Below are positions 51,970-60,829 of a stretch of DNA of 64,000 bases, piece after piece (position 1 is the first letter of the stretch; every line of letters starts with the position of its first letter). The DNA is from JBGSUZ01 sp043770095 (lineage in GTDB: Bacteria; Bacillota; Clostridia; Peptostreptococcales; Acidaminobacteraceae). The stretch lies in the NCBI GenBank assembly GCA_043770095.1, contig JAYVIR010000049.1, forward strand, positions 1 to 64,000. The letters are read 5' to 3'. The notes below the pieces were generated by a model. The model did not search any database. It was given only the letters and a program-made list of their open reading frames with translations, and was not told where the DNA came from. A program made the position numbers and the translations under genes.

Positions 51970-52242
51970 ATGTTAGAAAAAGAGTTTTACATCATTACCT
52001 TTGAGTCCACGCACTTAGCCATTAGCACGGAGAAGACCATTTTGGCAGAAATTGCCGTTGAAATGGTGCCGACGCCGCGCGAAATTTCTGCGAGCTGCGG
52101 GTTATCGCTCAAAGTGGGCTTAGACACGATTGAAAAAGTCTTATCCATATTGGATGAACGGCCAAAAGAAAATATGAAACTGTATCATATGATTCGGGAG
52201 AATGGTCTCAAAATCCCAACGCTACAAGTTTGGAGGGATTAA
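51970..52242 (+). CDS. DUF3343 putative Se/S carrier-like protein
   Basis: A 90-residue protein with EFYIITFESTHLAISTEKTI at the start and ISASCGLSLKVG (cysteine about residue 41) in the middle, the DUF3343 pattern. Members accompany yedF in selenium-using bacteria. The single cysteine could carry S or Se. Binding partner and exact role are unknown. Confidence 0.85.
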   Translation: MLEKEFYIITFESTHLAISTEKTILAEIAVEMVPTPREISASCGLSLKVGLDTIEKVLSILDERPKENMKLYHMIRENGLKIPTLQVWRD

Positions 52243-52244
52243 TC

Positions 52245-52439
52245 ATGCCGATGGACTTAAAAATAGGCGATGTGGTCGAGACTAAAAAAACACATCCTTG
52301 CGGTTCCAATCAGTTTGAAATTTTGCGTGTCGGAATGGATTTTAGAATCAAATGCCTAAAATGTCAAAAGCAAATATGGATTGAAAGACCCAATTTGGAA
52401 AAACGCATTAAGAAAGTCATTCAAAAAGAATCAGTCTAA
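52245..52439 (+). CDS. DUF951 family protein
   Basis: A 64-residue protein with LKIGDVVETKKTHPCGSNQF followed by CLKCQKQIWIERP; three cysteines likely bind zinc. The family is widespread in Firmicutes, with no assigned function. ATG 52245 is chosen as GGAGG (52232-52236) is 8 bases upstream. It starts 2 bases after the DUF3343 stop and ends on a terminator stem. Confidence 0.88.
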   Translation: MPMDLKIGDVVETKKTHPCGSNQFEILRVGMDFRIKCLKCQKQIWIERPNLEKRIKKVIQKESV

Positions 52440-52458
52440 AACGATTGATTCTTTTTTT
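52423..52458 (+). terminator. Terminator overlapping the DUF951 stop
   Basis: AAAAAGAATCA (52423-52433) pairs with TGATTCTTTTTTT (52446-52458). It ends the yqeC-DUF951 unit. Confidence 0.75.
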
Positions 52459-52558
52459 GTCTAAAAGTTAAAGTCGATTTTGATTCACAAAACTTTGACA
52501 GATAATTTGCAATGTTTCGAATAAACGTTAAATTCTATGTACGGTTTTTAATACAAAG

Positions 52559-52567
52559 TGTTATAAT
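52559..52567 (+). promoter_or_regulatory. Extended -10 promoter of the aminotransferase gene
   Basis: TGTTATAAT, the same extended -10 as at 46850, with no good -35 at standard distance; 48 bases before the start codon. Confidence 0.5.
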
Positions 52568-52614
52568 GTTCATGGGCAAACCTTTTCCGTTATATTAAAT
52601 GGAGGTGCTTTGCA

Positions 52615-53817
52615 ATGGGGTTACATTATTCAGATAGAATGGAAGGTATTAAGGCATCAGAGATTAGAGAAATACTGAAATTGACGGAGCGTGCTGAAAT
52701 TATTTCTTTCGCAGGAGGCTTACCGGCGCCAGAATTATTTCCAATTGAAGAAATGAAAGTGGTGGCGGTAAAAGTATTAAATGAAATGGGTGCCCAAGCT
52801 TTACAATACAGTGCAACAGAAGGGTACAACCCACTCAGAGAAAAAATTGCCAAACGCATGGAAAAAATGGGTATTCAGACTGAGCGCGACAACATTTTAA
52901 TCACCAGCGGTTCACAGCAAGGGTTAGATTTTGCAGGCAAAGTCTTTCTCAATCCAGGCGATTATGTTGTTTGCGAGAGTCCAAGCTACTTGGGTGCTAT
53001 CAACGCCTTCAAGGCCTATCAATGTCAGTTTATTGAAGTCGAAACCGATGACCACGGTATGATTATCGAAGATTTAGAGCGCAAGCTTGAAAATCAAAGC
53101 AATGTAAAGATGATCTATGTGATACCGGATTTCCAAAATCCATCGGGAAGAAGCTGGAATCTTGAGCGCAGACAAGAGTTGCTTCGTGTGGCAAAGCGTT
53201 TTAATTTGCCTATTGTAGAAGACAACCCTTATGGCGAACTTCGTTTTGAAGGGGAAATGCTCCCTTCAATTAAGTCAATGGATGACGATGGACGCGTGAT
53301 TTTCCTCGGCACTTTTTCAAAAACATTCTCTCCGGGTCTAAGAATCGGTTGGGTATGCGCAAAGGAAGACGTGCTTCAGAAATTCATTACGGTCAAGCAA
53401 GGTGCAGACCTTCAAAGTAGCAGCATGTCTCAACGTGAGTTGGATATGTACTTAGAACTCTACGATCTGGATCTCCATGTGGAGAAAATAAAAAATGTCT
53501 ATAGACGCAGACGTGATGTGATGCTCGATGCCATTAAAAAAGAATTCCCTGCGGAAGTGACTTGCACTTACCCTGAGGGGGGCTTATTTACTTGGTGTGT
53601 GATGCCAACACATCTCAATGCACGCGTATTGATGGAAGCAGCGATTTTGAGAAATGTCGCATTTGTGCCTGGTGGCTCATTCTTCCCAAATGGCGGTCGT
53701 GAAAATACCTTCCGAATGAATTATTCCAATATGCCAGAAGACAAGATCATCGAAGGCGTAAAGCGCATCGGAGAGGTCCTAAAAGAGGCACTTAAAGAGC
53801 AGCCAATTCAATATTAG
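52615..53817 (+). CDS. PLP-dependent aminotransferase, ARO8/LysN-like
   Basis: A 400-residue class I/II aminotransferase (2-aminoadipate/aromatic type). SFAGGLPAPELFP at the start, YSATEGYNPLREKI, ITSGSQQGLDF, IPDFQNPSGRSWNLERR and the lysine for PLP in LGTFSKTFSPGLRIGW (about residue 240) are all seen. There is no N-terminal GntR domain, so it is an enzyme and not a MocR regulator. Substrate may be 2-aminoadipate, aromatic or branched amino acids; uncertain. GGAGGTG precedes the ATG. Single gene. Confidence 0.9.
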   Translation: MGLHYSDRMEGIKASEIREILKLTERAEIISFAGGLPAPELFPIEEMKVVAVKVLNEMGAQALQYSATEGYNPLREKIAKRMEKMGIQTERDNILITSGSQQGLDFAGKVFLNPGDYVVCESPSYLGAINAFKAYQCQFIEVETDDHGMIIEDLERKLENQSNVKMIYVIPDFQNPSGRSWNLERRQELLRVAKRFNLPIVEDNPYGELRFEGEMLPSIKSMDDDGRVIFLGTFSKTFSPGLRIGWVCAKEDVLQKFITVKQGADLQSSSMSQRELDMYLELYDLDLHVEKIKNVYRRRRDVMLDAIKKEFPAEVTCTYPEGGLFTWCVMPTHLNARVLMEAAILRNVAFVPGGSFFPNGGRENTFRMNYSNMPEDKIIEGVKRIGEVLKEALKEQPIQY

Positions 53818-53917
53818 CGGTAAAAGTGTTAAAGCGAAGGCGGATGGAGACATCGGCCTTCATTTTATGTAATTTTAGAAGGTTTTAGACCATTTGACGC
53901 ATTTTAAAATAAAAGCA

Positions 53918-53946
53918 TTGCATTCTAGAACGTATAATGATAAAAT
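53918..53946 (+). promoter_or_regulatory. Promoter of rpsF-ssb-rpsR
   Basis: TTGCAT (53918-53923), a 17-base spacer and TAAAAT (53941-53946) ahead of the leader RNA. Confidence 0.5.
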
Positions 53947-53959
53947 AGTAAACTGTACG

Positions 53960-54011
53960 GTGGGCAGTTATGTCCGCAATACTCTCTGCTCTACCATAGG
54001 GGTAGGGCCAC
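53960..54011 (+). promoter_or_regulatory. Probable ribosomal S6:S18 leader RNA
   Basis: Directly upstream of rpsF. GTGG (53960-53963) pairs with CCAC (54008-54011); GCAG (53964-53967) pairs with CTGC (53986-53989), enclosing a loop with CCG; CTACC (53991-53995) pairs with GGTAG (54001-54005). This matches the known S6:S18 autoregulatory leader plan, in which the S6-S18 complex binds a conserved CCG. Pairings were made by hand. Confidence 0.6.
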
Positions 54012-54036
54012 TAAGTCCATAGGGAGGTGTCATTAC

Positions 54037-54324
54037 ATGAGAAATTACGAAACAATCTTCATCCTCAAGCCAAATATCGAAGAAGAGATCAGAAAAGAAG
54101 CTATCAACAAGTTCACTTCTATCATTTCTGCAGATGGTCAAATTGATAGGGTTGATGAGTGGGGTATCAAAAGATTAGCCTACGAAATCAAAAAAACTAA
54201 AGAAGGTTACTATGTTTATGTAACATTCAAAGCTAACCCTTCTCTTCCAATGGAACTTGAAAGAAACTTCAAGATTTCAGACGACGTTATCAGATACATC
54301 GTTATAAACAAAGACGAAAAGTAG
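54037..54324 (+). CDS. rpsF: 30S ribosomal protein S6
   Basis: The 95-residue S6, NYETIFILKPNIEEEIRKE and WGIKRLAYEIKKTKEGYYVY are the family signature. It pairs with S18 on the 30S platform. First gene of rpsF-ssb-rpsR. AGGGAGGTG precedes the ATG, after the S6:S18 leader. Confidence 0.97.
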   Translation: MRNYETIFILKPNIEEEIRKEAINKFTSIISADGQIDRVDEWGIKRLAYEIKKTKEGYYVYVTFKANPSLPMELERNFKISDDVIRYIVINKDEK

Positions 54325-54342
54325 TCAAAAGGACGTGGGAAA

Positions 54343-54783
54343 ATGAACCATGTAATTCTTATTGGCAGACTTGTTAGGGATCCTGAATTGAAATTTATTC
54401 CGAATACGGGCAGAGCGGTCGTTAATTTTACCCTCGCAATCGATCGGAATTTAAGCCGTGAAAAGAAAGCGGAATTGCAAGAGAAAGGTCAACCGACTGC
54501 CGACTTCATTCGAGTAATCGCATGGGGTAAACTTGCAGAAACTTGCGCCAATTATTTAGCAAAAGGAAGAATGGTTGCCGTTCAGGGAAACATTCAGACT
54601 GGTTCGTACAAAACGAATACTGGGGAAACTAGGTATTCGACAGATGTACTTGCTAATAGCGTGGAGTTCCTTCAAAGTGGCGCCGAAAAACCGAAGAATG
54701 AGTCTACGGACGAATTCAACTTTGGCAATTACAATCCTGACGACTTCCAAGCAATCGAAGATGACGAAGACATACCATTTTAA
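54343..54783 (+). CDS. ssb: Single-stranded DNA-binding protein
   Basis: The 146-residue OB-fold SSB: NHVILIGRLVRDPELKFIPN and FIRVIAWGKLAETCANYLAKG, then an acidic linker ending DDEDIPF, the partner-binding tail. It coats single-stranded DNA at forks and recruits repair enzymes. Classic position between rpsF and rpsR. Confidence 0.96.
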   Translation: MNHVILIGRLVRDPELKFIPNTGRAVVNFTLAIDRNLSREKKAELQEKGQPTADFIRVIAWGKLAETCANYLAKGRMVAVQGNIQTGSYKTNTGETRYSTDVLANSVEFLQSGAEKPKNESTDEFNFGNYNPDDFQAIEDDEDIPF

Positions 54784-54810
54784 GAATAGAAGTGAAGGAG
54801 GAAAACCAAG

Positions 54811-55038
54811 ATGGCAATGATGAAAAGAAAAAGAAAAAGAAAAGGCTGTAGCTTCTGTCAGAACAAACACAGCGTGATCGACTATAAAGATATCAAGAAA
54901 CTTGAAAGATATCTTACAGATAGAGGAAAAGTTCTTCCTAGACGTGTTACAGGAAACTGTGCTAAACACCAAAGAACGCTTACTATCGCGATCAAAAGAG
55001 CAAGAATTATCGCTTTACTTCCATTCGTTAGCGAATAG
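54811..55038 (+). CDS. rpsR: 30S ribosomal protein S18
   Basis: The 75-residue S18: KRKRKRKGCSFCQNK with two cysteines, YKDIKKLERYLTDRGKVLPR and TGNCAKHQRTLTIAIKRAR. The extra cysteines (CxxC..C) suggest the zinc-binding form. AAGGAGG precedes the ATG. Ends before a strong terminator. Confidence 0.97.
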   Translation: MAMMKRKRKRKGCSFCQNKHSVIDYKDIKKLERYLTDRGKVLPRRVTGNCAKHQRTLTIAIKRARIIALLPFVSE

Positions 55039-55059
55039 GAGTCAAGGTAAGATAAATGA

Positions 55060-55101
55060 CTGGGTTTCATTGATTTATTTCAATGAAACCCAGTTTTTTT
55101 T
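55060..55101 (+). terminator. Intrinsic terminator after rpsR
   Basis: A perfect 13-base stem CTGGGTTTCATTG (55060-55072) with CAATGAAACCCAG (55081-55093), an 8-base loop and eight T. Confidence 0.92.
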
Positions 55102-55213
55102 GTAAAAAAATTAGGTTTTAACGCGAGGCCAATTATTGAAACACAGATGCTTAGAGCGTGCCCTTATTGGATATAATAGAGATAATGAATTCACATAAGT
55201 GGGAGGCTTTATT

Positions 55214-56335
55214 ATGGAAAATAAACCAGTGATATTAAATGACTCTGATTTTGAACTCCTATTCTTGGCAGATGATGAGCCTAAAAAGTCTGTCGAATTA
55301 AAGAAACCTTATAAAATATTGGTGACGGATGACGATAAAGAAGTTCACGCCGCAACGAATTTGCTCCTTCGCAATTTTTTATTTGAGGGACATCCGCTAG
55401 AATTACTGCACGCTTATTCTGGGAAAGAAACAAAGCAACTCTTAGAAGCGAATGACGATCTTGCCCTTATTTTTCTAGATGTGGTGATGGAAGAGAACGA
55501 CACGGGGCTAAAACTTGTCGAGTATATCAGAGAAGAGCTCTGCAATCAAAAAATCAGGATTATACTAAGGACAGGCCAGCCTGGAGAGGCACCTGAGGAA
55601 AAGATCATTGAAGCTTATGACATCAATGACTATCGGCTCAAGACGGAGCTGACAGCAACGAGGCTCTTTACATCGGTATATGAGGCCTTAAGGTCTTATC
55701 GTGACCTCATGGTGATTGAAATGCAGAGAAAGGGTCTCGAGGAAATTATTAAACTCAGCTCAAAATTGTTTACTTTAAACAGTGTAGAGGCGTTTTACAG
55801 CTGCATATTGAATCAAATATTGAAGTTTGAAAATGAAGGCACGGATGCCATTTGTTTTAGAGAGTGCGTTGAAACGGGCGGCTTTGTATTCCTCGACAAA
55901 CCGACGTGCTGCAGCATTGTCGCAGCCACGGGCAAGTTTGAAAAATTGATTGGGAAAGACGCCAAAACCGTTGAGGAAATTCAGGCAGTCATGAATCAGG
56001 CAGATCACTTAAAAGATCAAAGCACCAATGAAATCATTAAAATCGACAGAGGTTATCTGATTTATCAACCAAGTCAGTATGGATTTAAGACTTTCATATA
56101 CGTTGAGGGCAATGAGCTCAAGCAGAGCGTGAACACGCTTAAAGAATTTTTGATTCACTATGACCTTGCCCTAGATCAGTTTTTGCTTAACCAAAGACTT
56201 AGTAAAATTAACTGCGAAATCATCAATTTTTTAGATGATGACAAAGGGATGCGTTATCTGGATCAAAGAGAGGGAAAGAAAATAGATTTGGTAATGATGA
56301 ACGCTTTTTTGAAACAATTTCAAGAGCTGAAGTAG
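55214..56335 (+). CDS. Response regulator with DUF3369 domain
   Basis: A 373-residue protein. The receiver domain (about residues 33-155) shows ILVTDDDKEVH, the Asp in ALIFLDVVMEEN (about 87) and ILRTGQPGEAPE; DYRLKTELTATRLF is the usual DUF3369 junction, and DUF3369 makes the rest (about 160-320). No DNA-binding, GGDEF or HD domain follows, so output is probably protein-protein. ATG 55214 follows GGGAGG. The histidine kinase gene next to it is the likely partner. Confidence 0.86.
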   Translation: MENKPVILNDSDFELLFLADDEPKKSVELKKPYKILVTDDDKEVHAATNLLLRNFLFEGHPLELLHAYSGKETKQLLEANDDLALIFLDVVMEENDTGLKLVEYIREELCNQKIRIILRTGQPGEAPEEKIIEAYDINDYRLKTELTATRLFTSVYEALRSYRDLMVIEMQRKGLEEIIKLSSKLFTLNSVEAFYSCILNQILKFENEGTDAICFRECVETGGFVFLDKPTCCSIVAATGKFEKLIGKDAKTVEEIQAVMNQADHLKDQSTNEIIKIDRGYLIYQPSQYGFKTFIYVEGNELKQSVNTLKEFLIHYDLALDQFLLNQRLSKINCEIINFLDDDKGMRYLDQREGKKIDLVMMNAFLKQFQELK

Positions 56336-56349
56336 TTGAAAATTAAGAG

Positions 56350-56377
56350 AAAAAGGAAAAAGGAAAAAGGAAAAAGG
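56350..56377 (+). repeat. Four tandem copies of AAAAAGG at the kinase start
   Basis: Four exact heptamer copies run from 56350 to 56377, followed by GGG. The last copy forms the ribosome binding site (AAGGGGG) of the GTG start at 56390. Copy number changes by slippage would be frameshifting for any upstream start (7 is not a multiple of 3). Confidence 0.9.
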
Positions 56378-56389
56378 GGGTGCGGCGGT

Positions 56390-58351
56390 GTGTTTAAGGT
56401 TATGCGCAAAAGCATGGCGAATAGGATAGCCTTATTAATCTCTGTCATTTTTACATTAACCCTTGTCCTTATTGGGATTTTGAGCGTCAATTCTACCTAT
56501 CAAGAAATTTTGGATAATAAGATAAAAGAGACTGCCTTAAAAGCGGAATCCATTTCAAAAGACGTTAAATCCATTTTTGAAAACGCGCGGACGGTTACGA
56601 GACAATTGGCCTTGCATCCGGAGGTGGAAGCCTATCTAAAAACGGCTGTAAGCCGCGAAACCATTAAAGATAACCCTTATTATGAGGCAACGCTCAAAAC
56701 GCTCTTAAAAATAAAGGAAAGCAGTTCAATCTACTTTCTGGCGTGGGTTGCCAATGAAAAAGCAAATTTCTATTTAGACAGCATGGGGGTTATTCCCGAT
56801 CAGACTTATGATGTCAAAAAGAGACCTTGGTACAACGTGGGGATGAACGCCGCAGAATCTGCCTTTACGCCGCCTTATGTGGAATGGGGAACGGGACGAG
56901 TGGTCATTTCATGTATCAAGCCAATGAGAGAGGGTTCAGCGGTCTATGGGTTTGTCGTAATGGACATTGTCCTTGAAAATATACCAAGCATTTTCCAAAA
57001 AGCTCAGATTAACGACTCTGACAAAAGTTTTTTAGTGACGGCTAGCGGGGATTATATTTATCACGATCAAGCTGAAAAAATAATGAAAGCAAACATTAAT
57101 GATACAACGGATGCTCTTTACCCTTATGTGAAATGGATTAATGAAACCTCAACGGGGTTGAAAAAGGTTCAGTATGAAGGCAAACATTATTATCTGGAAT
57201 CTTACCAAGTCGATGAAAATGGTTGGAAGGTCATCAACTTAATTGATGAAGGCAGAATTCAAGCTGAACTAAAGTCAATAGTCTTAACAATAATTGGTTT
57301 TTTAACGCTCATATTTTTAGCCACCTTGCTGGCCGTTTACTTTACGGTTAGAAAGACGATGGAACCCTACCAAGAAGTGCTTTTGTTTGCAGGAGACATC
57401 GCCAGTGGCGAATTTACGAAAAATATTCCAGATGATTATTTGGAACGCGAGGACGAAATGGGTGAGCTGTCTAGGTCGTTTCAAATTATCATCGATGCGT
57501 TTCGAAATGAAAATATTATTTTAGAAGAACGCATTGCTGAAAAGAATCAGGAACTTGAAAATCAATATGCGTTTATTTTGGAAACTGAAAAAGCGGCTTC
57601 CCTTGGGACGCTTGTGGCAGGCGTGGCACATGAAATTAACACCCCTGTAGGCGTCAGTTTGACCACGGCGTCCTATCTTAAAAAAATGAATGACGAGTAC
57701 CGCAAAATGCTTGCAGACGGTAGTATGAACAAAGAAAATTTAAAAGAACTGATGAGCGTCATTGATGAGTCTGTACGGCTTCTTAACAATAACTTAGAGC
57801 GCGCGGCCAACTTGGTGAAAAACTTTAAGCAATTGGCTGTGGATCAAAGCAGCGGAAGCCTTGCGCGGTTTGATTTAAAGGAAAATATTGATGGCGTGGT
57901 CATCAGCTTATTCCATGAATATAAAAATCTGCCGGTCACCATTGAAAACCATTGTCCAAATTACTTATTTTTAAATACTTTCCCAGGTGCAACTTCTCAA
58001 ATTATCACGAATTTGATTATGAATTCATTGCACCATGGTCTTAAGGACAGATTGTCGGGGGATAAGTTGGCGGGAAAAATCGATATTTTTGCCATTCAAA
58101 AAGAGGATTGGATCCACCTTATCTACGCCGACAATGGGAAAGGTATTTCCAAAGAAAATCTCAAAAAAATGTATGATCCATTTTTCACGACCAATCGAGT
58201 CAACGGAAACAGCGGGCTTGGAATGCACATTGTGCTCAGTTTGGTCACTCAGAAACTAAAAGGCAACATTCACTGTGAGAGTGAGGTTGGTGAAGGGGTA
58301 AAATTTACGATTGAGTTTCCTATGGAACTTGAGCGAAAAGCAAACGAATAA
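56390..58351 (+). CDS. Membrane sensor histidine kinase with dCache domain
   Basis: A 653-residue kinase: membrane helix (about residues 10-32), extracytoplasmic dCache (about 35-290, with KRPWYNVGMNAAESAFTPPY), second helix (about 300-322), HAMP-like linker (about 325-380), coiled coil, HisKA with the phospho-accepting His in AGVAHEINTPVG (about residue 413), and HATPase (N box NLIMNSLHHGL about 540, G1 DNGKGI, G2 NSGLGMHIV). GTG 56390 is the start chosen because AAGGGGG is 9 bases upstream; a TTG at 56336 just after the regulator stop would give 18 more residues, lysine-rich and encoded by the heptamer repeat. Partner of the DUF3369 regulator. Confidence 0.87.
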   Translation: MFKVMRKSMANRIALLISVIFTLTLVLIGILSVNSTYQEILDNKIKETALKAESISKDVKSIFENARTVTRQLALHPEVEAYLKTAVSRETIKDNPYYEATLKTLLKIKESSSIYFLAWVANEKANFYLDSMGVIPDQTYDVKKRPWYNVGMNAAESAFTPPYVEWGTGRVVISCIKPMREGSAVYGFVVMDIVLENIPSIFQKAQINDSDKSFLVTASGDYIYHDQAEKIMKANINDTTDALYPYVKWINETSTGLKKVQYEGKHYYLESYQVDENGWKVINLIDEGRIQAELKSIVLTIIGFLTLIFLATLLAVYFTVRKTMEPYQEVLLFAGDIASGEFTKNIPDDYLEREDEMGELSRSFQIIIDAFRNENIILEERIAEKNQELENQYAFILETEKAASLGTLVAGVAHEINTPVGVSLTTASYLKKMNDEYRKMLADGSMNKENLKELMSVIDESVRLLNNNLERAANLVKNFKQLAVDQSSGSLARFDLKENIDGVVISLFHEYKNLPVTIENHCPNYLFLNTFPGATSQIITNLIMNSLHHGLKDRLSGDKLAGKIDIFAIQKEDWIHLIYADNGKGISKENLKKMYDPFFTTNRVNGNSGLGMHIVLSLVTQKLKGNIHCESEVGEGVKFTIEFPMELERKANE

Positions 58352-58420
58352 ATAAGTTCAATTAAAGCTTAGATTGGTATAGTTTATACTCCTGAGTGTG
58401 AAAAGAGCTGTTAAAAACAG

Positions 58421-58460
58421 TAAAGACCGAATGTCTCGACAATGAGTCATTCGGTCTTTA
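58421..58460. terminator. Bidirectional terminator between converging operons
   Basis: A perfect 13-base stem TAAAGACCGAATG (58421-58433) with CATTCGGTCTTTA (58448-58460), loop of 14 bases. It lies between the kinase gene and the leftward ABC operon. Confidence 0.82.
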
Positions 58461-58499
58461 TTCACGTCTAACCTATGTGTCTGGTGCTAGGTTAAGCAA

Positions 58500-59534
58500 C
58501 TACTTTGATGCATTAAGAATCACTTTTTTCAAAAGCCATTGATCAATCAATACGACATACAACACGATCAAGCTGACTAAGCGCAGGCACATTTGCATGA
58601 CGCCGGTAAAGCCAAATTGCAGCTGATAATTCCAGTTATTAGCAAGCAGCTGGTAGATGTCATAGTAACTGCTTAAACTAAACCAATTGCTAGGGATTAA
58701 AACCTTTGGAAGAATCATATTGTCTAAGAATTTTACAAGGGTAAATCCGAGCAGTACTAAGCCTAATAACTTTAGGAAGCACCTGATCAAAGCTTTCTTT
58801 TCTGCTTTAACAAAAGTTTTAAAGCCATAAAATGGTTTTAACGCTTGCCGTTTTTCCAATAGCGCAAGACGGGTTTGATTGAAGCTATTAGAAAGCAAAC
58901 GTACAAACAGTAGCAACGCATACAAACAAAGTAGCTGCGCTAAATTATAGAATAAATAAATTGGATTTTTAGAGAAATTTTTATTAAGAACTTCAAAACC
59001 AGACAAAGTCATGAGGTTAAACAAGCGTTCGTCGGTAAGTTCGGCGGATTGCAAATTCTCGGCAGTGTAGAAAAATCGGACGCGCTGCCAATTTTGTGTT
59101 AATAATTTTTCGTTGAAGGGAATAAAAAGATAATCGCCTTCGCGGATGACGTTGCTAACCAAAAACGGGTGATCAAGAATTTTCAACGTCTGTTTGTTGC
59201 TAGCCGATGTTTTAAGGAGTCGACTGGCAACAGACTCTGAGAGGACAGCCTCTTGTCCAGAAAGACTGCTCCAAGGCGTTTGTAATCCTGTTAATTTTTT
59301 GTGCATTTGGTCGTTGCCCGTCGTCATAACGAGCGTGTAATCGGGCGTTTTCATTTCCCAATTGAAGGTTGCATTTTCAAACGATTTATAAACTTGTTCG
59401 ATAGGATCAGCACTTTTAATGGGTGCAAGCTCATAGCTGATGGTTTGGGCGCTATAGGACTTTTCTATCCAAATAAAAGAAGCCACTAATAAAAAAAGCA
59501 ACATCATAAAACGGAGCATTTTGCTTACGGACAT
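58500..59534 (-). CDS. MacB-topology membrane protein, no ATPase domain
   Basis: A 344-residue membrane protein: helix (about residues 8-28), an extracytoplasmic domain (about 30-190, with LSGQEAVLSESVASRLLKT reminiscent of MacB periplasmic core), then three helices (about 194-215, 250-275, 312-335). This is the MacB/FtsX permease plan with four helices, but the ATP-binding part is missing and similarity is weak. It is the last gene of a leftward operon, overlapping the HlyD/MacA-like adaptor gene by 10 bases. Together they look like a MacA-MacB-type pair. I cannot assign substrate. Confidence 0.6.
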   Translation of the reverse strand: MSVSKMLRFMMLLFLLVASFIWIEKSYSAQTISYELAPIKSADPIEQVYKSFENATFNWEMKTPDYTLVMTTGNDQMHKKLTGLQTPWSSLSGQEAVLSESVASRLLKTSASNKQTLKILDHPFLVSNVIREGDYLFIPFNEKLLTQNWQRVRFFYTAENLQSAELTDERLFNLMTLSGFEVLNKNFSKNPIYLFYNLAQLLCLYALLLFVRLLSNSFNQTRLALLEKRQALKPFYGFKTFVKAEKKALIRCFLKLLGLVLLGFTLVKFLDNMILPKVLIPSNWFSLSSYYDIYQLLANNWNYQLQFGFTGVMQMCLRLVSLIVLYVVLIDQWLLKKVILNASK

Positions 59535-60829
59535 ACATACACCTTCGTTCCGTCTTTAATTTTGGCAGTCGGGTTGATGATGACTTTGTTTGAAGGCAGG
59601 TTACGCAGTTCCTGTACAACGGCAAAATCATCGCCTACGGAAATCACTTGTACGGGCGTTGCAACTGCAACTTGACTTTTCCCGAGAGCGTCTTCTTCCT
59701 CTTGAAGAAGGTAAATCAGTGCGTTCTCTCCATTTAGATTGGCACCGCTTGAAACGATGGCTGTTCTTGGAATGGCCATTCGCTCACCGCCGATGGTGTA
59801 GGAACTTTTTGTTCTTGAGGCAACTTTCATGCTAGGGAAAACTTGAATATCGGGCTCTTCGTTAAAATTGGCAAGAACGCTGACTTCGCCATCGCTAAAG
59901 GTGGCAGAATCATAATCAAACCGCACCAATCCAATTTTACGCCCCTCTAAAGTGCTCAGGTCGACCATGTTGGATTGCTCGCTAAAACCATTGTAATCGC
60001 GCTGTGAGAGTCTTATCTCAAAGGCCAAATCTTCGTATGTCTTGCAAATGCCAACGACTGCGATGATTTCCCCACTACGGTAGCTAGAACCTTTTTCAGG
60101 CACTTTTGTCACGTAGCCTTCATACTTAGAGAGAGCCTCACCAAGGGCATTGGTTTCATAATAACGATCAGACTTTGTGGAGAGCTGAGTGAGTTGTGAT
60201 TGATAATCAGCAATACTTTGCTTGATTTCGCTCAAAGCGACTTGATCTTGTGAATTTTGAAGCGTTCGATTTTTTAGAAGCACTTGCTGCTCAGCCTGAA
60301 GCGCTTTTAAAGCATTCTGGGCAGTGGTAAGCTCAAGATTGCTGATAGCGCCATTTTTAAGAAGTTGCTCTTGTTCCTTAAGCGATTTAGCGGCTAAATT
60401 AAGCGCAGTCGTATTTTGGGCAACCTCGGTTTGGTAATCAAGGTCCGATTTTGAGACAAGGGTTTCAATGCGCGCTTGTTCAATGCGAATTTTATTTTCT
60501 AACTGTTCAGTTTTATTGCTGTTTTGAACGCCGAGCGCCGTATCGATTCTGAAAAGAGGCGCGCCAATCCGTACATAACTACCCTTTTTAACCAGTACTT
60601 CTTGTATGATGGCATCTCCTTTAAGACAGATATCCGCACTTTTTTTAGCGACGATTTCGCCGGCGAGCTCTGAGGTATAGTCGACCTCAACGCCATCATA
60701 AAGCTCCGCAATTTGAACATTTGGCAGTGTGATATTCAGAAGTGATTTCGAAAAAAAGCCTAAAGCAAAAATCAAAACAAAGAATCCTGTTAAGAGGCGC
60801 TTGCCCCATTTTCCTACTGCATGCATCAT
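59525..60829 (-). CDS. HlyD/MacA-type membrane-fusion adaptor protein
   Basis: A 434-residue protein with an N-terminal membrane helix (about 11-33), a lipoyl-like half motif (ICLKGDAIIQEVLVKKGSYV, about residues 68-87), a long coiled coil (about 105-215), the second lipoyl half (GYVTKVPEKGSSYRSGEII) and beta-barrel domains. It is of the RND/ABC efflux adaptor family, which in Gram-positives works with MacB-like permeases. It overlaps the permease gene at 60826 by 4 bases and the downstream membrane protein by 10. Its presence in a sugar-importer operon is unusual. Confidence 0.82.
   Translation of the reverse strand: MMHAVGKWGKRLLTGFFVLIFALGFFSKSLLNITLPNVQIAELYDGVEVDYTSELAGEIVAKKSADICLKGDAIIQEVLVKKGSYVRIGAPLFRIDTALGVQNSNKTEQLENKIRIEQARIETLVSKSDLDYQTEVAQNTTALNLAAKSLKEQEQLLKNGAISNLELTTAQNALKALQAEQQVLLKNRTLQNSQDQVALSEIKQSIADYQSQLTQLSTKSDRYYETNALGEALSKYEGYVTKVPEKGSSYRSGEIIAVVGICKTYEDLAFEIRLSQRDYNGFSEQSNMVDLSTLEGRKIGLVRFDYDSATFSDGEVSVLANFNEEPDIQVFPSMKVASRTKSSYTIGGERMAIPRTAIVSSGANLNGENALIYLLQEEEDALGKSQVAVATPVQVISVGDDFAVVQELRNLPSNKVIINPTAKIKDGTKVYVCP

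Noticed and set aside
56350..56377. Tandem repeat as CRISPR or as an iteron.
   Set aside because: Units are 7 bases with no spacers and there are no cas or replication-initiator genes beside them.
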